From: SIG644 sp045613985
Lineage (GTDB): Bacteria; Bacillota; Clostridia; Oscillospirales; CAG-272
NCBI GenBank assembly: GCA_045613985.1
Contig: JAZLCA010000036.1
Span: forward strand, 1 to 64,000
Length of the DNA stretch: 64,000 nt
Reading direction: 5' to 3'
A program made the position numbers and the translations under genes. Below are positions 1-9,200 of the stretch, piece by piece; position 1 is the first letter of the stretch, and each line of letters starts with the position of its first letter. The notes beneath the pieces are model-generated. The model had not been told where the DNA came from. It made no database searches and saw only the letters and a program-made list of their open reading frames with translations.

Positions 1-2900
1 ACGACACCCTTGTTACCGTGGCGACCTGCCATCTTGTCACCGACCGAGATCTTTCTCTTCTGTGCGATATAAACGCGGACAACCTTGTTGACGCCGGCGG
101 GCAGATCGTCGCCCTGCTCGTGGCTGAATACCTTTACGTCAACAACAATACCTGCTTCACCGTGCTGCAGGCGCAGCGAGGTGTCGCGGACTTCTCTTGC
201 CTTCTCGCCGAAGATGGCGCGAAGCAGTCTTTCTTCTGCCGTCAGCTCGGTCTCACCCTTGGGCGTGATCTTACCGACCAGAATGTCACCCGAACGAACC
301 TCGGTACCCTTCTTGACGATACCTTCTGCGTTCAGATCCTTGAGCGCGTCCTCACCGACGTTGGGAATTTCACGGGTAATTTCCTCCGGACCCAGCTTGG
401 TGTCACGTGCTTCATGAGTATATTCTGCAATATGCAAAGACGTATAAACGTCGTCGCGGACCATACGCTCGTTGAGCAGAACTGCGTCCTCGTAGTTGTA
501 ACCTTCCCAGGTCATGAAGCCGATCAGAGCGTTCTTACCCAGAGAGATTTCACCGTTGGCAGTTGCGGGACCGTCGGCGATGACCTGACCGGCCTCGACC
601 AGCTGGTCCTTTTTGACGACGGGGCGCTGATTGAAGCAGGTGCCCTGGTTGGTTCTCTTGAACTTGATCAGCTCGTAAACGTCCTTGGTACCGTCTTCGC
701 AAACGATGACGATCTTATCGGCGTCCACGCGCTCAACGCGACCTGCATTCTTGGCGATGATGACAACGCCCGAATCTACTGCAGCCTTGTATTCCATACC
801 CGTAGCAACGATGGGAGAGTCGGTCACCATCAGCGGCACTGCCTGCTTCTGCATGTTCGAACCCATAAGTGCACGGGAGTTGTCGTCGTTTTCCAGGAAG
901 GGGATGGATGCGGTAGCAACCGAGACCACCATCTTGGGAGAAACGTCCATGAAATCGACCTTGGACGCGTCGATCTCAATAATCTCTGCTCTGTCGCGGG
1001 CCGTGACCGTCTTATTGAGCAGCGTACCGTCTTGTGCGACAGGCTCGTTGGCCTGAGCGATGATATACGCATCCTCAACGTCAGCCGTCATGTATACGAC
1101 TTCGTCGGTAACGTAGTTTTTAATCTCACCCGTTGCCTCGTCCATCTCGTGCTTAACGCGGCGATAAGGAGCCTCGATAAAGCCGTAGTCGCTGATGCGA
1201 GCGTAGGTGGTCAGATAAGAGATCAGACCGATGTTCGGACCTTCGGGCGTCTCAATAGGACACATACGACCGTAGTGGGTGTAGTGAACGTCACGGACGT
1301 CGAAGGAAGCGCGGTCACGGGACAGACCGCCGGGACCGAGCGCAGACAGACGGCGCTTGTGCGTCAGCTCTGCCAGAGGGTTGTTCTGGTCCATGAACTG
1401 AGACAACTGAGACGAACCGAAGAATTCACGGATCGCCGTAGTCACAGGGCGGATATTGATCAGCGCCTGGGGGGTCAGCTTTTCGTTGTCCTGGGTGGTC
1501 ATGCGTTCCTTAACGATCTTGTCCATACGGGCAAAACCAATGCGGAGAGCATTCTGCAACTGCTCACCGACCGAACGAATACGACGGTTACCCAAATGGT
1601 CGATGTCATCGTACTGACCGACGTCGTGCATCAGACCGATCATATAGCTAATGGAAGCAAAAATATCGTCCTTGGTGATGTGCTTGGGGCACAGCTCTGC
1701 AATGCGTGCCTTAGCCATAGCCTTGATGGCGTCAATGTCACCGCCGCACTCCTGCATGATTTCCAGCATGATGGCAGTTCTTACCTTCTCATTGACACCG
1801 CAATCCTTCAGATCAACACCGATCAGATATTCAGGCTCGATGGTGTTGTTGGAGACGACGCGCAGCTTGTCACCGTTGTCCAGCTGCAGCGTGACCTCGT
1901 TGACCGCCGCATACTGCACCTGCAGTGCCATATCGTTGGTCAGGACGGTGCCTGCCTCAAACAAGACTTCACCGGTGATGGGACTGATAACGTCCTCAGC
2001 CAGACGGCGGTTGGCAATACGGGGACCGATAGCCATCTTCTTGTCGAAGCGGAAACGACCGACGGCAGCAATGTCATATCTCTTAGGATCGAAGAAGTAG
2101 TTATTGATCAGCGTCTGAGCGGACTCTACCAAGGGAGGCTCGCCGGGACGCAGTTTTTTGTAAATTTCCTTAAGTGCCTCGACACCGACCGTCGAATGGT
2201 CACGGTCTGCCAGCATCTCACTCTCATCCTTTTCCAGGGTAGCCAACAGGTGATCGTCCTCGCCGAACATGGCAAAGATGTCCTCGCGGGACTCGATACC
2301 CAAAGCGCGAATGAACATGGTCAGGGGCAGCTTACGGTTCTTGTCGATACGGACGTACATAACACCGTTGATATCGGTCTCGTACTCCAGCCAAGCACCG
2401 CGGTAGGGGATGATCTGGGTAGAGTAGGTACGCTTACCCGTCTTGTCGATATCCGACGCGTAGTACATACCGGGCGAACGAATGATCTGCGAAACGATAA
2501 CACGCTCCGCACCGTTGATGACGAAGGTACCCGTCTTGGTCATGATGGGGAATTCACCCATGAAGATGTCGGTCTGCTTTACTTCACCCGTCTGCTTATT
2601 GGTCAGACGGACGTTGACCTTCAGGGGAGCGGCATAGTTTGCGTCGCGCTCCTTGCACTCCTCAATGGTGTACTTGGGCTTGCTGTCCAGAGAATAATTG
2701 ACGAAATCAATCTGGAGATTTCCCGAGTAGTCGGTAATGGGCGACACGTCGCGCAATACCTCGCCCAGGCCCTCGTTGATAAACCACTCGAACGACTTGG
2801 TCTGGATTTCTACCAGATTGGGAAGTTCCAGCGTGTTGCGGGACTTGGAGAAGCTCATACGGACGTTTTGACCGAGTTTTTGCTCTCTTACATTAATCAT
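1..2900 (-). CDS. rpoB: RNA polymerase beta subunit (C-terminus beyond window)
   Basis: Beta subunit of core RNA polymerase. The first 966 codons are present, reading from ATG at 2900 off the left edge; family proteins have about 1,200 residues, so roughly the last fifth is missing. An AGGA lies just upstream of the ATG. The rifampicin-pocket segment (about 1320-1430) reads GSSQLSQFMDQNN, then THKRR and SALGPGGL, i.e. wild type at the usual resistance positions, so a rifampicin-sensitive genotype is inferred. The edge falls inside the conserved GDKMAGRHGNKGV motif. It has its own promoter and a leader of about 210 nt, and its neighbour rpsT is divergent, so rplJ/rplL do not sit directly upstream as they do in most Firmicutes. 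Identification is certain. Confidence 0.98.
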   Translation of the reverse strand, partial: MINVREQKLGQNVRMSFSKSRNTLELPNLVEIQTKSFEWFINEGLGEVLRDVSPITDYSGNLQIDFVNYSLDSKPKYTIEECKERDANYAAPLKVNVRLTNKQTGEVKQTDIFMGEFPIMTKTGTFVINGAERVIVSQIIRSPGMYYASDIDKTGKRTYSTQIIPYRGAWLEYETDINGVMYVRIDKNRKLPLTMFIRALGIESREDIFAMFGEDDHLLATLEKDESEMLADRDHSTVGVEALKEIYKKLRPGEPPLVESAQTLINNYFFDPKRYDIAAVGRFRFDKKMAIGPRIANRRLAEDVISPITGEVLFEAGTVLTNDMALQVQYAAVNEVTLQLDNGDKLRVVSNNTIEPEYLIGVDLKDCGVNEKVRTAIMLEIMQECGGDIDAIKAMAKARIAELCPKHITKDDIFASISYMIGLMHDVGQYDDIDHLGNRRIRSVGEQLQNALRIGFARMDKIVKERMTTQDNEKLTPQALINIRPVTTAIREFFGSSQLSQFMDQNNPLAELTHKRRLSALGPGGLSRDRASFDVRDVHYTHYGRMCPIETPEGPNIGLISYLTTYARISDYGFIEAPYRRVKHEMDEATGEIKNYVTDEVVYMTADVEDAYIIAQANEPVAQDGTLLNKTVTARDRAEIIEIDASKVDFMDVSPKMVVSVATASIPFLENDDNSRALMGSNMQKQAVPLMVTDSPIVATGMEYKAAVDSGVVIIAKNAGRVERVDADKIVIVCEDGTKDVYELIKFKRTNQGTCFNQRPVVKKDQLVEAGQVIADGPATANGEISLGKNALIGFMTWEGYNYEDAVLLNERMVRDDVYTSLHIAEYTHEARDTKLGPEEITREIPNVGEDALKDLNAEGIVKKGTEVRSGDILVGKITPKGETELTAEERLLRAIFGEKAREVRDTSLRLQHGEAGIVVDVKVFSHEQGDDLPAGVNKVVRVYIAQKRKISVGDKMAGRHGNKGV

Positions 2901-3111
2901 TTAATCCTATCACTCCATTCAAAGTAATGCTGTGCCTGCTTCGACGTCACGTCGCACAAGGTTTTTGACGAAAAGTTACAGAAATTTAACCAAAAATCCA
3001 TAAAATATTTACATTTTAGGCGTGGTCAAACCGACGAAATTTTTGCCTTGCAGATAACAAAAATACTGCACTTTCACCAATTCCTTCCGAAAACAGGCGA
3101 TTGTAATGCAG
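2901..3111 (-). other. rpoB 5' leader, no gene
   Basis: Untranslated stretch of about 210 nt between the inferred rpoB transcription start and its ATG. It is AT-rich and I see no clear terminator, T-box or ribosomal-protein operator in it. A frame of 80 codons crosses it and the promoter but has no family resemblance and is not called. Confidence 0.55.
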
Positions 3112-3117
3112 TTTACA

Positions 3118-3146
3118 ATTATATCATAGCACCTCCCTTTTGTCAA
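3118..3146 (-). promoter_or_regulatory. rpoB promoter (housekeeping sigma)
   Basis: On the minus strand TTGACA (3146-3141) is separated by 17 bp from TATAAT (3123-3118). Both hexamers are perfect consensus, as expected for a strongly expressed gene. Confidence 0.88.
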
Positions 3147-3269
3147 GCATTTTTCGCAATTTTTTCCTTTTTCTGCCGTACTTTTTTCCGTTTTCTCAAA
3201 AAAAGGACTGTCATCGTCGTTTTTTTGTACAAGAGAAGATTTATTTTTCAAAAAAATTCAAAAAAGCTA

Positions 3270-3298
3270 TTGCATTTTTCGAAACGTTGTGATATAAT
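3270..3298 (+). promoter_or_regulatory. rpsT promoter
   Basis: TTGCAT (3270-3275), 17-bp spacer, TATAAT (3293-3298). It is divergent from the rpoB promoter about 125 bp away. Confidence 0.85.
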
Positions 3299-3394
3299 AC
3301 CGGAGTATATGGGTACATCCGCGTGCGAACCCTCTCAGTCGTGCTCGGACTGCGATCATTTTATTATAATGCTGACAAAAGGGAGGTGTACGAT

Positions 3395-3658
3395 TTGGCA
3401 AACATCAAATCCGCAAAGAAGCGCATTAGAGTTACCGCTGTAAAGACCATGCGCAACAAGGCTGTCAAGACTCAGCTCAAGACCGAGATCAAGAAGTACG
3501 AGGCTGCTCTCGAGACCGGCGACAAGGCTGTTGCAGAGGCTGCTTACAAGAATGCGATCAAGAAGCTGGACCAGGCTTCCGCTTACGGTATCATTCACAA
3601 GAACGAAGTTGCTCACAAGAAGAGCCAGTTCACCAAGAAGCTCAACGCTATGCAGTAA
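3395..3658 (+). CDS. rpsT: 30S ribosomal protein bS20
   Basis: Small-subunit ribosomal protein S20, which binds 16S rRNA during 30S assembly. The 87-residue product begins MANIKSAKKR and is rich in Lys and Ala throughout, the normal length and composition for the family. The start is the unusual codon TTG at 3395, chosen because a strong GGGAGGTG lies 8 nt upstream and family homology begins exactly there; an upstream ATG at 3323 would add 24 unrelated residues. It is a single-gene unit between its own promoter and a strong terminator. A weak start codon could help limit S20 synthesis, but that is inference. Confidence 0.96.
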   Translation: MANIKSAKKRIRVTAVKTMRNKAVKTQLKTEIKKYEAALETGDKAVAEAAYKNAIKKLDQASAYGIIHKNEVAHKKSQFTKKLNAMQ

Positions 3659-3673
3659 TGCATAACAAAATAG

Positions 3674-3707
3674 AAAAAACCGACTCAACTTGCGGAGTCG
3701 GTTTTTT
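3674..3707 (+). terminator. rpsT intrinsic terminator
   Basis: CCGACTC (3680-3686) pairs with GAGTCGG (3695-3701), extended by A/T pairs, around an 8-nt loop and followed by a six-T run. Confidence 0.9.
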
Positions 3708-3717
3708 CTATTTTCTC

Positions 3718-3754
3718 TTGCGCGGAGCAAAAAAGTATGATATACTGTATCATA
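3718..3754 (+). promoter_or_regulatory. Promoter with overlapping inverted repeat, PHP gene
   Basis: TTGCGC (3718-3723), 17 bp, TATACT (3741-3746). The inverted repeat TATGATA (3736-3742) / TATCATA (3748-3754) overlaps the -10 hexamer, where a repressor would be well placed. No regulator gene is adjacent, so operator function is inference. Confidence 0.55.
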
Positions 3755-3775
3755 TAATGAAAGGAAGGTGCACCC

Positions 3776-4567
3776 ATGCGTTACGTACTCGACCACGATC
3801 TGCACATTCACACCCATCTATCCCCCTGCTCCGCCGATGACAGACAGACCCCCGCCGCCATTCTGGCTTACGGTTTGAGCTCGAACTTCCGTCTGTTGTG
3901 CGCGACGGACCATTGCTGGCCCCACACGCCGCTCTCCCTTTTGCGTACTCATCAGCCCCTGCCGCAAAGCAAGCATTGCCGCTTTTTGTTCGGGGCCGAG
4001 GTGGACATGGACAAGACGGACACGCTCAGCGCAACCAAGGAAGAAATCGAATCGTTGGATTTCGCCATCATCTCGACCGATCACCTGAATTTGCGAGGCT
4101 ATTCCATCGATCCCGCTGTCACGCCAGGCGACGCCCTCTCACGCAAGACGCGCTACAAGGAGCGCCTGCACACCATGCTCGCCATGGATCTTCCCTTCCA
4201 CAAGACCGGACTTCCCCATTTCACCGACGCGCTGGCCTGCGGGGACGAGCCCATTCGCTTTTTGACGTTGTTCTCCGATGCAGAGCTGATCGACATTTTC
4301 ACCAAAGTGCGCGATCGCGGCATGGGGGTAGAGCTGAACTTCATCCCCGACCGTTACAATGCTGATGACCTCAAGGAGGTCCTGCGCCCCTACTTTATCG
4401 CCAAAAATCTCGGATGCAAATTTTATTTCGCCGGCGACGCCCATCATCCCGAGGCCTTCCGTGACGTGATCGCACGAAAAATGAACCCCGTAGTCGATCT
4501 GCTTGATCTGACCGAGGAGGATAAGTTCCCCTTCGTTAAAAAAATGATTGCGGAGATGGAGCAGTAA
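3776..4567 (+). CDS. PHP-domain phosphohydrolase
   Basis: Putative metal-dependent phosphoesterase of the PHP (polymerase and histidinol phosphatase) superfamily, 263 residues, cytosolic. Visible metal-ligand motifs are H-x-H at residues 10-12 in DLHIHTH, TDH at 44-46, GAEVD around 73-77, TDH at 101-103 and GDAHH near residue 222, a full PHP set. The ATG at 3776 has GGAAGGTG in front. It could be a histidinol-phosphatase-like enzyme, but no his genes are nearby, so the substrate is unknown. It is the only gene after its promoter, and a hairpin array rather than a simple terminator follows. Confidence 0.85.
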   Translation: MRYVLDHDLHIHTHLSPCSADDRQTPAAILAYGLSSNFRLLCATDHCWPHTPLSLLRTHQPLPQSKHCRFLFGAEVDMDKTDTLSATKEEIESLDFAIISTDHLNLRGYSIDPAVTPGDALSRKTRYKERLHTMLAMDLPFHKTGLPHFTDALACGDEPIRFLTLFSDAELIDIFTKVRDRGMGVELNFIPDRYNADDLKEVLRPYFIAKNLGCKFYFAGDAHHPEAFRDVIARKMNPVVDLLDLTEEDKFPFVKKMIAEMEQ

Positions 4568-4607
4568 CCCAAAAGTTCAAGCTGCTTCCCCTTTTGACAA
4601 TCATACT

Positions 4608-5000
4608 GCGCGCCTGAGGCGCGCGCTGATCTGTGCGGCACTTTTGTGTCACTTCTTGGCACCCGCCAAGAAGTAACCAAGAAACGCGCCAAAGGCTGCC
4701 GCCTTTGGAAACCGCCTCCGTGCCGCTCTGCAAAGAGGAAGACAAGATAAACATAAAAACCTTTCGTGCACTGCTTCAAAGCTTGCCAACACGAGCGGCA
4801 GATATGCCAAGGCAAAAAATCTTGCGGGTTCCCAAAGGGCATTCGGCCCTTTGGTTCGCAATGTTTGCGCCCGCGCCTTGCGCGATGTTCGCGTTTAGCG
4901 AACAAGCAAACTTGCGATTTCGGCTTGCCGAAATCTGTTTTCTTGGTTCGTTCTTTGTCGGACGACAAAGAATGAACATCAAAACAGCACACCGAACGCG
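4608..5000. repeat. Array of perfect short hairpins (copy A)
   Basis: The 508-bp gap between the PHP and URO-D genes is filled by consecutive perfect inverted repeats with 2-5-nt loops: GCGCGCC/GGCGCGC (about 4608), CTTCTTGGC/GCCAAGAAG (about 4651-4672), CCAAAGGC/GCCTTTGG, CCAAAGGGC/GCCCTTTGG, TTCGC/GCGAA (4888-4902), ATTTCGGC/GCCGAAAT (4917-4934) and TTCTTTGTC/GACAAAGAA. Part of it (4864-4937) aligns with 49998-50074 with compensatory changes. Frames of 60-200 codons cross it on both strands, but they are by-products of the repeats. It is probably a dispersed REP-like or structured-RNA element; function unknown. Confidence 0.75.
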
Positions 5001-5075
5001 CGAAGCAGTGCGAGGCTGTAGAAAAAGTCGTTAAAAATTTAGATACCTCAAAATCCACCCCAAAGGAGATCCCCC

Positions 5076-6203
5076 ATGGCCACCATGCAACCCAAACGTG
5101 ACTTCCGTTCTCTCAATCGCGCCATCATCCGCGGCGAAGCCGGTAAAAAAGTCCTCTTCCAGCCCCGTATCGACTGCTGGTACACCGACCGTATATTCCG
5201 CGACGGCGCCCTCCCTGCCCCCTACGACAAGCTCGACCGCCACGACCTGTACTGCACGCTCGACGTGTCTCCCCGCGTCTATGAATATAACGGCTGCGTT
5301 CAGGCCTACGACAAGGAGCCCGTGAAGCGTTACCATAAAAAAATTTCCGATCTGGAGACCGAAGTACATATCGAAACGCCCGTAGGTAACATCTGCTACC
5401 TGTGGCACAGCAACGACTCCAACGGCGGCTCCTACTTCAAGACCTGGCCTGCCGAGACCGAAGAACAGCTCAAGACTATGATCTGGCTGGAAAACAACAC
5501 TCTGTGGCGTTGGAATCAGGATCACTACGACAAAATGCAGGAATACTGGGGCGATCTCGGCCTTCCCTCCATTTTCGTTCCCCGCGTCACCATCCAGAAA
5601 ACCATCGTCGAAGTCATGGGTGTCGAGGGCACCATTTATGGACTCACCGACTTCCCTGAAACCATGGAGGAATACTTTGAGGCCGCCGAGAACAGCGTCA
5701 TGCGCATGATCGAGGTCATCAATGAGTCGCCCCTGGAATGGATCAACTTCGGTGACAACGTCCATGGTGGCGTACTCTCCCCCCGTCTGTTTGAAAAGTA
5801 CGTCCTGCCCGCCTATCTGCGCCGCAACGAGGCACTGCATAAGGCAGGCAAATTCACCTTCGCTCACTGGGACGGCGACTGCAAGCCGCTGCTCAAATTC
5901 GCCAACAAGTGCGGTTTGGACGGCATCGAAGCCATCACTCCCGTGCCCCAGGGTGACGTCACCATCGACGAGATCAAAGAGGCGCTGGGCGACGAAGTCT
6001 TCCTGGTCGACGGCATCCCCGCCATTCTGTTCGACGACATCTATCCCGAAGAACAACTTCTTGACACCGTAAAGGAACTCATCGACAAGTTTGCTCCCCG
6101 CCTGATCCTCGGCATTTCGGACGAAATGTCCTCCTCGGGCAACATCGAGCGCATCAAGCTCGTCCGCGACTTTGTGGATGCGTATAATGCGTCTTTGGAT
6201 TAA
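5076..6203 (+). CDS. Uroporphyrinogen decarboxylase (URO-D) family protein
   Basis: A 375-residue TIM-barrel protein of the URO-D superfamily, which includes HemE and the cobamide-dependent methyltransferases MtaA, MtbA and CmuA. The C-terminal half shows the family pattern: GDNVHGGVLSPRLFEKY, then FAHWDGDC, where a His and a Cys sit as in the zinc-binding methyltransferases, and a terminal GISDEMSSSGNIERI segment. It does not look like true HemE, and no heme or corrinoid genes are adjacent, so a methyl-transfer role is only a guess. The ATG at 5076 follows AAAGGAG. It ends at a bidirectional terminator shared with the convergent sigma-factor gene. Confidence 0.85.
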   Translation: MATMQPKRDFRSLNRAIIRGEAGKKVLFQPRIDCWYTDRIFRDGALPAPYDKLDRHDLYCTLDVSPRVYEYNGCVQAYDKEPVKRYHKKISDLETEVHIETPVGNICYLWHSNDSNGGSYFKTWPAETEEQLKTMIWLENNTLWRWNQDHYDKMQEYWGDLGLPSIFVPRVTIQKTIVEVMGVEGTIYGLTDFPETMEEYFEAAENSVMRMIEVINESPLEWINFGDNVHGGVLSPRLFEKYVLPAYLRRNEALHKAGKFTFAHWDGDCKPLLKFANKCGLDGIEAITPVPQGDVTIDEIKEALGDEVFLVDGIPAILFDDIYPEEQLLDTVKELIDKFAPRLILGISDEMSSSGNIERIKLVRDFVDAYNASLD

Positions 6204-6250
6204 ACAACTACATAAAAATCCCCCGCCAAATTGTAGAGCGGACAAAGATT

Positions 6251-6287
6251 GCCCCTGCCTTAAAAAATCAAGGCAGGGGCTGCTTTT
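6251..6287 (+). terminator. Terminator between convergent genes
   Basis: GCCCCTGCCTT (6251-6261) pairs perfectly with AAGGCAGGGGC (6270-6280) and is followed by TGCTTTTTT. It lies between the 3' ends of the URO-D and sigma-factor genes; the A-rich loop may let it work in both directions. Confidence 0.88.
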
Positions 6288-9200
6288 TTACAGTTTTTTA
6301 ATTCCGCATCTGTCCTCAAGCAAGCACAGGTTACCGTCCGCGTCCCGCTCGACGGCGTACTCGACCGAGGCGATATAGCCCTCGCGCATAAACTGCGCTT
6401 CATACCGACGGGTCATGCCCTCGCAAAGCGGCATATAGCCTTCGCCCGTGCCTTCATAGGCCACCAGATCGTAAATGCCCTGCAGCGTGTGATCCTTGTG
6501 ATCCTGCACCGTGCGGATCATACCCACACCGGGGGCAAAGTAGAACTTTTTGGTGCCGTTATGGAAGCAGATCTCATACGGCATTCCCTTAATCTCAACT
6601 GCTACCTCGATACAGTTCATAAAGGTATCCACTGCTGTGGTGACGCTGCCGACCTCGCGGCAGGAAAGCTCTGTGGTCACGTCGTAGCCGTGGCGCTTGT
6701 GCTCCAGCGTGATCGTCACACCGGGCTTTATAACCTCGTTCCAAAGGCCGTTTGCAGCGTCTGCCCAGATGCCGTAGACGTCGTTGAAGAACATGGGCGC
6801 GCCCCAGTCTCCCGTACCGTGCATATTCCAGTTTTCAAACGCATCATTCTCCTGCTCCAAAAGATCCACGCGCCTCGTCTTCTCCTCTATATACCGAACG
6901 CAGAATCCGTCCATATGCCCGCTGTGCGTGCGATCGGGGTTATGCTCGGCATCTGTTTCAAGAATGCGGCGCATGACATCGCAGGCCAGACGGGTATGTG
7001 CTCTCTGATAGGGCGTTTTTGCAAGTGCTTCACACTGTTCCATGAAATGCGAAACATCGTTAAAATGCGCCTCTCCATTTTTCATACCCAAAGCGCGCTC
7101 GCCCAGATAAATCGCCATGCTATGCCAATCGTTCTCGTCGCAGGGCGGTAGTTCACGAATACCGCAACGGTTTTCAATCAGACAAAGACTGCCGTCCCCG
7201 CGTCGGCGAACGGCATAGTCCACCGCGCTGACGTAGCCGCCCGTCAGCCCTATCGCCTCAAAGCGGCGATCCATCCCATCAAGCATGGGCATATAGCCCT
7301 CGCCAGTTCCCGTATAGTTTGCCAGCTCGTGCGTCACATTATTTCTCGGGTCTTCACTCACAAAGCGAACGATACCAACACCGGGGGCGAAGGTATACGT
7401 CTTTTTGCCGCCGCGGTAATGGATACCGTTTCCCGGATCCTGAATGTTCAGAGCAACCTCAAGACAATCGTCAAATGTTCCTGCCTTTGTGGTTACTTGG
7501 CCAACGTTTCGGCACACAACCTGTGTACGATTGACATATCCATGACGCTGAAATTCGATCGTTTTGGCATAGCCGTCCTTCCAATCATCCGACCAAAGAC
7601 AGTTTGCCCCCTCTTGCAAGAACCCATAGATATCATTGAACAGCAACACTGTATCTGCTTCGCTTTCTATGCACGTCCATGCAAACGAACAGGTGCCGTG
7701 ATGGTCCCAAATCTCGCGAAGCTTTCCCTTCTCCCACGTCAAACGCTTAACGTCAAACATATTCCAATGCCCCTTGATCGTGCGCTCGGGATTCATCTCC
7801 CTGTCGGTGGACAAAATCCTTCGCATGACGTCACACGCCGCGCGGCTGTACGCTTTCTCGTAGGGCGTTTTGGCCAGTGCCTCGGCGCGATCGACGGCAT
7901 GAGAAACGTCTACCAGCTGTTCCCATCCTGCTTCGCTTCTCTTTGTGAAATCACTGCGCATTTGAAGCACCATATCACTCCAGCTGTTCTCATCATATTT
8001 CAGCCGCTCAACGGCAAAGAAGCCCGAAAGCGTCACACCCTCCTCGTCGCTGTATACCATCTCATACCGCACGCTCAACATGATGTATTGCGGATCTTCG
8101 TGCCCAACGTATTCCCACACGTTGCCCACGGCGCAGGGGATCCGCCCCTGTCCGCCAACGATGGTGCAGTGCTTGAGCAACCGCTCCGACCATTCGCCTT
8201 GAACGTTCATACGTTGCTTGACGATACCTACGCCATCCGCATACCAGGTCTGGCAGATCTCGCTCTCGCTCACGATCTCCCACAGCTCGCAGCCCTCAAA
8301 CGTGCCACTCGGTGTTTTTACCGTTTCGTCCTTCGCGACGAAGGTCAGCGTACACCCTTGATCCGTGATCGTATCCCCCACGCTTGCATTGGGAATAAAA
8401 AATCGGTTATCACAGCGGCAAGCGCTGCTGAAAACATAATTTTGACCATACACCACGTTTCGCAGCTGTCCAACACCATATCCCGGCCGGCTCCAGAAGC
8501 GGAGTTCACCGTCAAGGATGCGATAATGCTCACCGCGCCCTTGCATAATATACCATTTTTCATCTCGGGCCTGCATCTGCTTTTTTTGATGCATCCGCTC
8601 GATCCGTATAGCGGACAGCGCATTGGCATAGTATACCTCTTTGGGTGTCAAGGTTTCCAGCACCTTGTCAAGGGCGGCAAAGCCCTCGTGAGTTTTTCCT
8701 TTCCTGAAATACTCATAACCCAGCCAAAACCATTCTCTGCCCAACGCCTTGACAAAGCCGTGTTCTTCGAGATAAGGAATCTGCGTATCGCGCATCCACC
8801 GGATGCGTGCGTCGCCCCACATTTTTCCGTCCTCGGCAGCACACACACTTTCCATGACCTCGTCGTTATGCCCCTTGAGCGCGTACTCCTTCATGCGAGC
8901 GAGCAGTTCGTCGTTTCTCTGTCCGGGCAGCCACCAAAAGCCCCGCATGAGCACGTCCGCCATGGCGTGATCCTTCTCGCGGCATTCGGGCAGCTCCTCG
9001 ACAGCCTTGAGCGTTTTCTCATAAGCCTCAGAAAAACCCGTCTTATCGTTTTTAAGCCGCCACAGCTTGAGCTTTTCCACTTCCTTCATGACGCGCTCAA
9101 CCAGCGTTTTATCCACTTTCTTTTCCATAACACCCAAATCCTTTCGGATGCGCTCTCTGCCGTCATGCAGCTGCCACTTGACCGTTCCCTGCGCAAGGCC

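Noticed and set aside
18..2927. A 969-codon open frame on the plus strand across rpoB
   Set aside because: It is antisense to a clear rpoB, has no family resemblance, and results from rare TTA/CTA/TCA codons in the real gene.
3009..3251. An 80-codon minus-strand frame before rpoB
   Set aside because: It spans the rpoB promoter and has a lysine-rich, AT-driven composition without homology.
4608..5000. CRISPR array
   Set aside because: The hairpins differ from each other and there are no equal-length direct repeats with spacers or cas genes.
4444..5058. Minus-strand frame of 204 codons and several shorter frames in the hairpin array
   Set aside because: They arise from inverted repeats, overlap each other on both strands, and lack ribosome-binding sites.
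5076..6203. hemE
   Set aside because: Substrate-binding motifs of true HemE are not seen, and the His/Cys pattern is closer to the methyltransferase branch.
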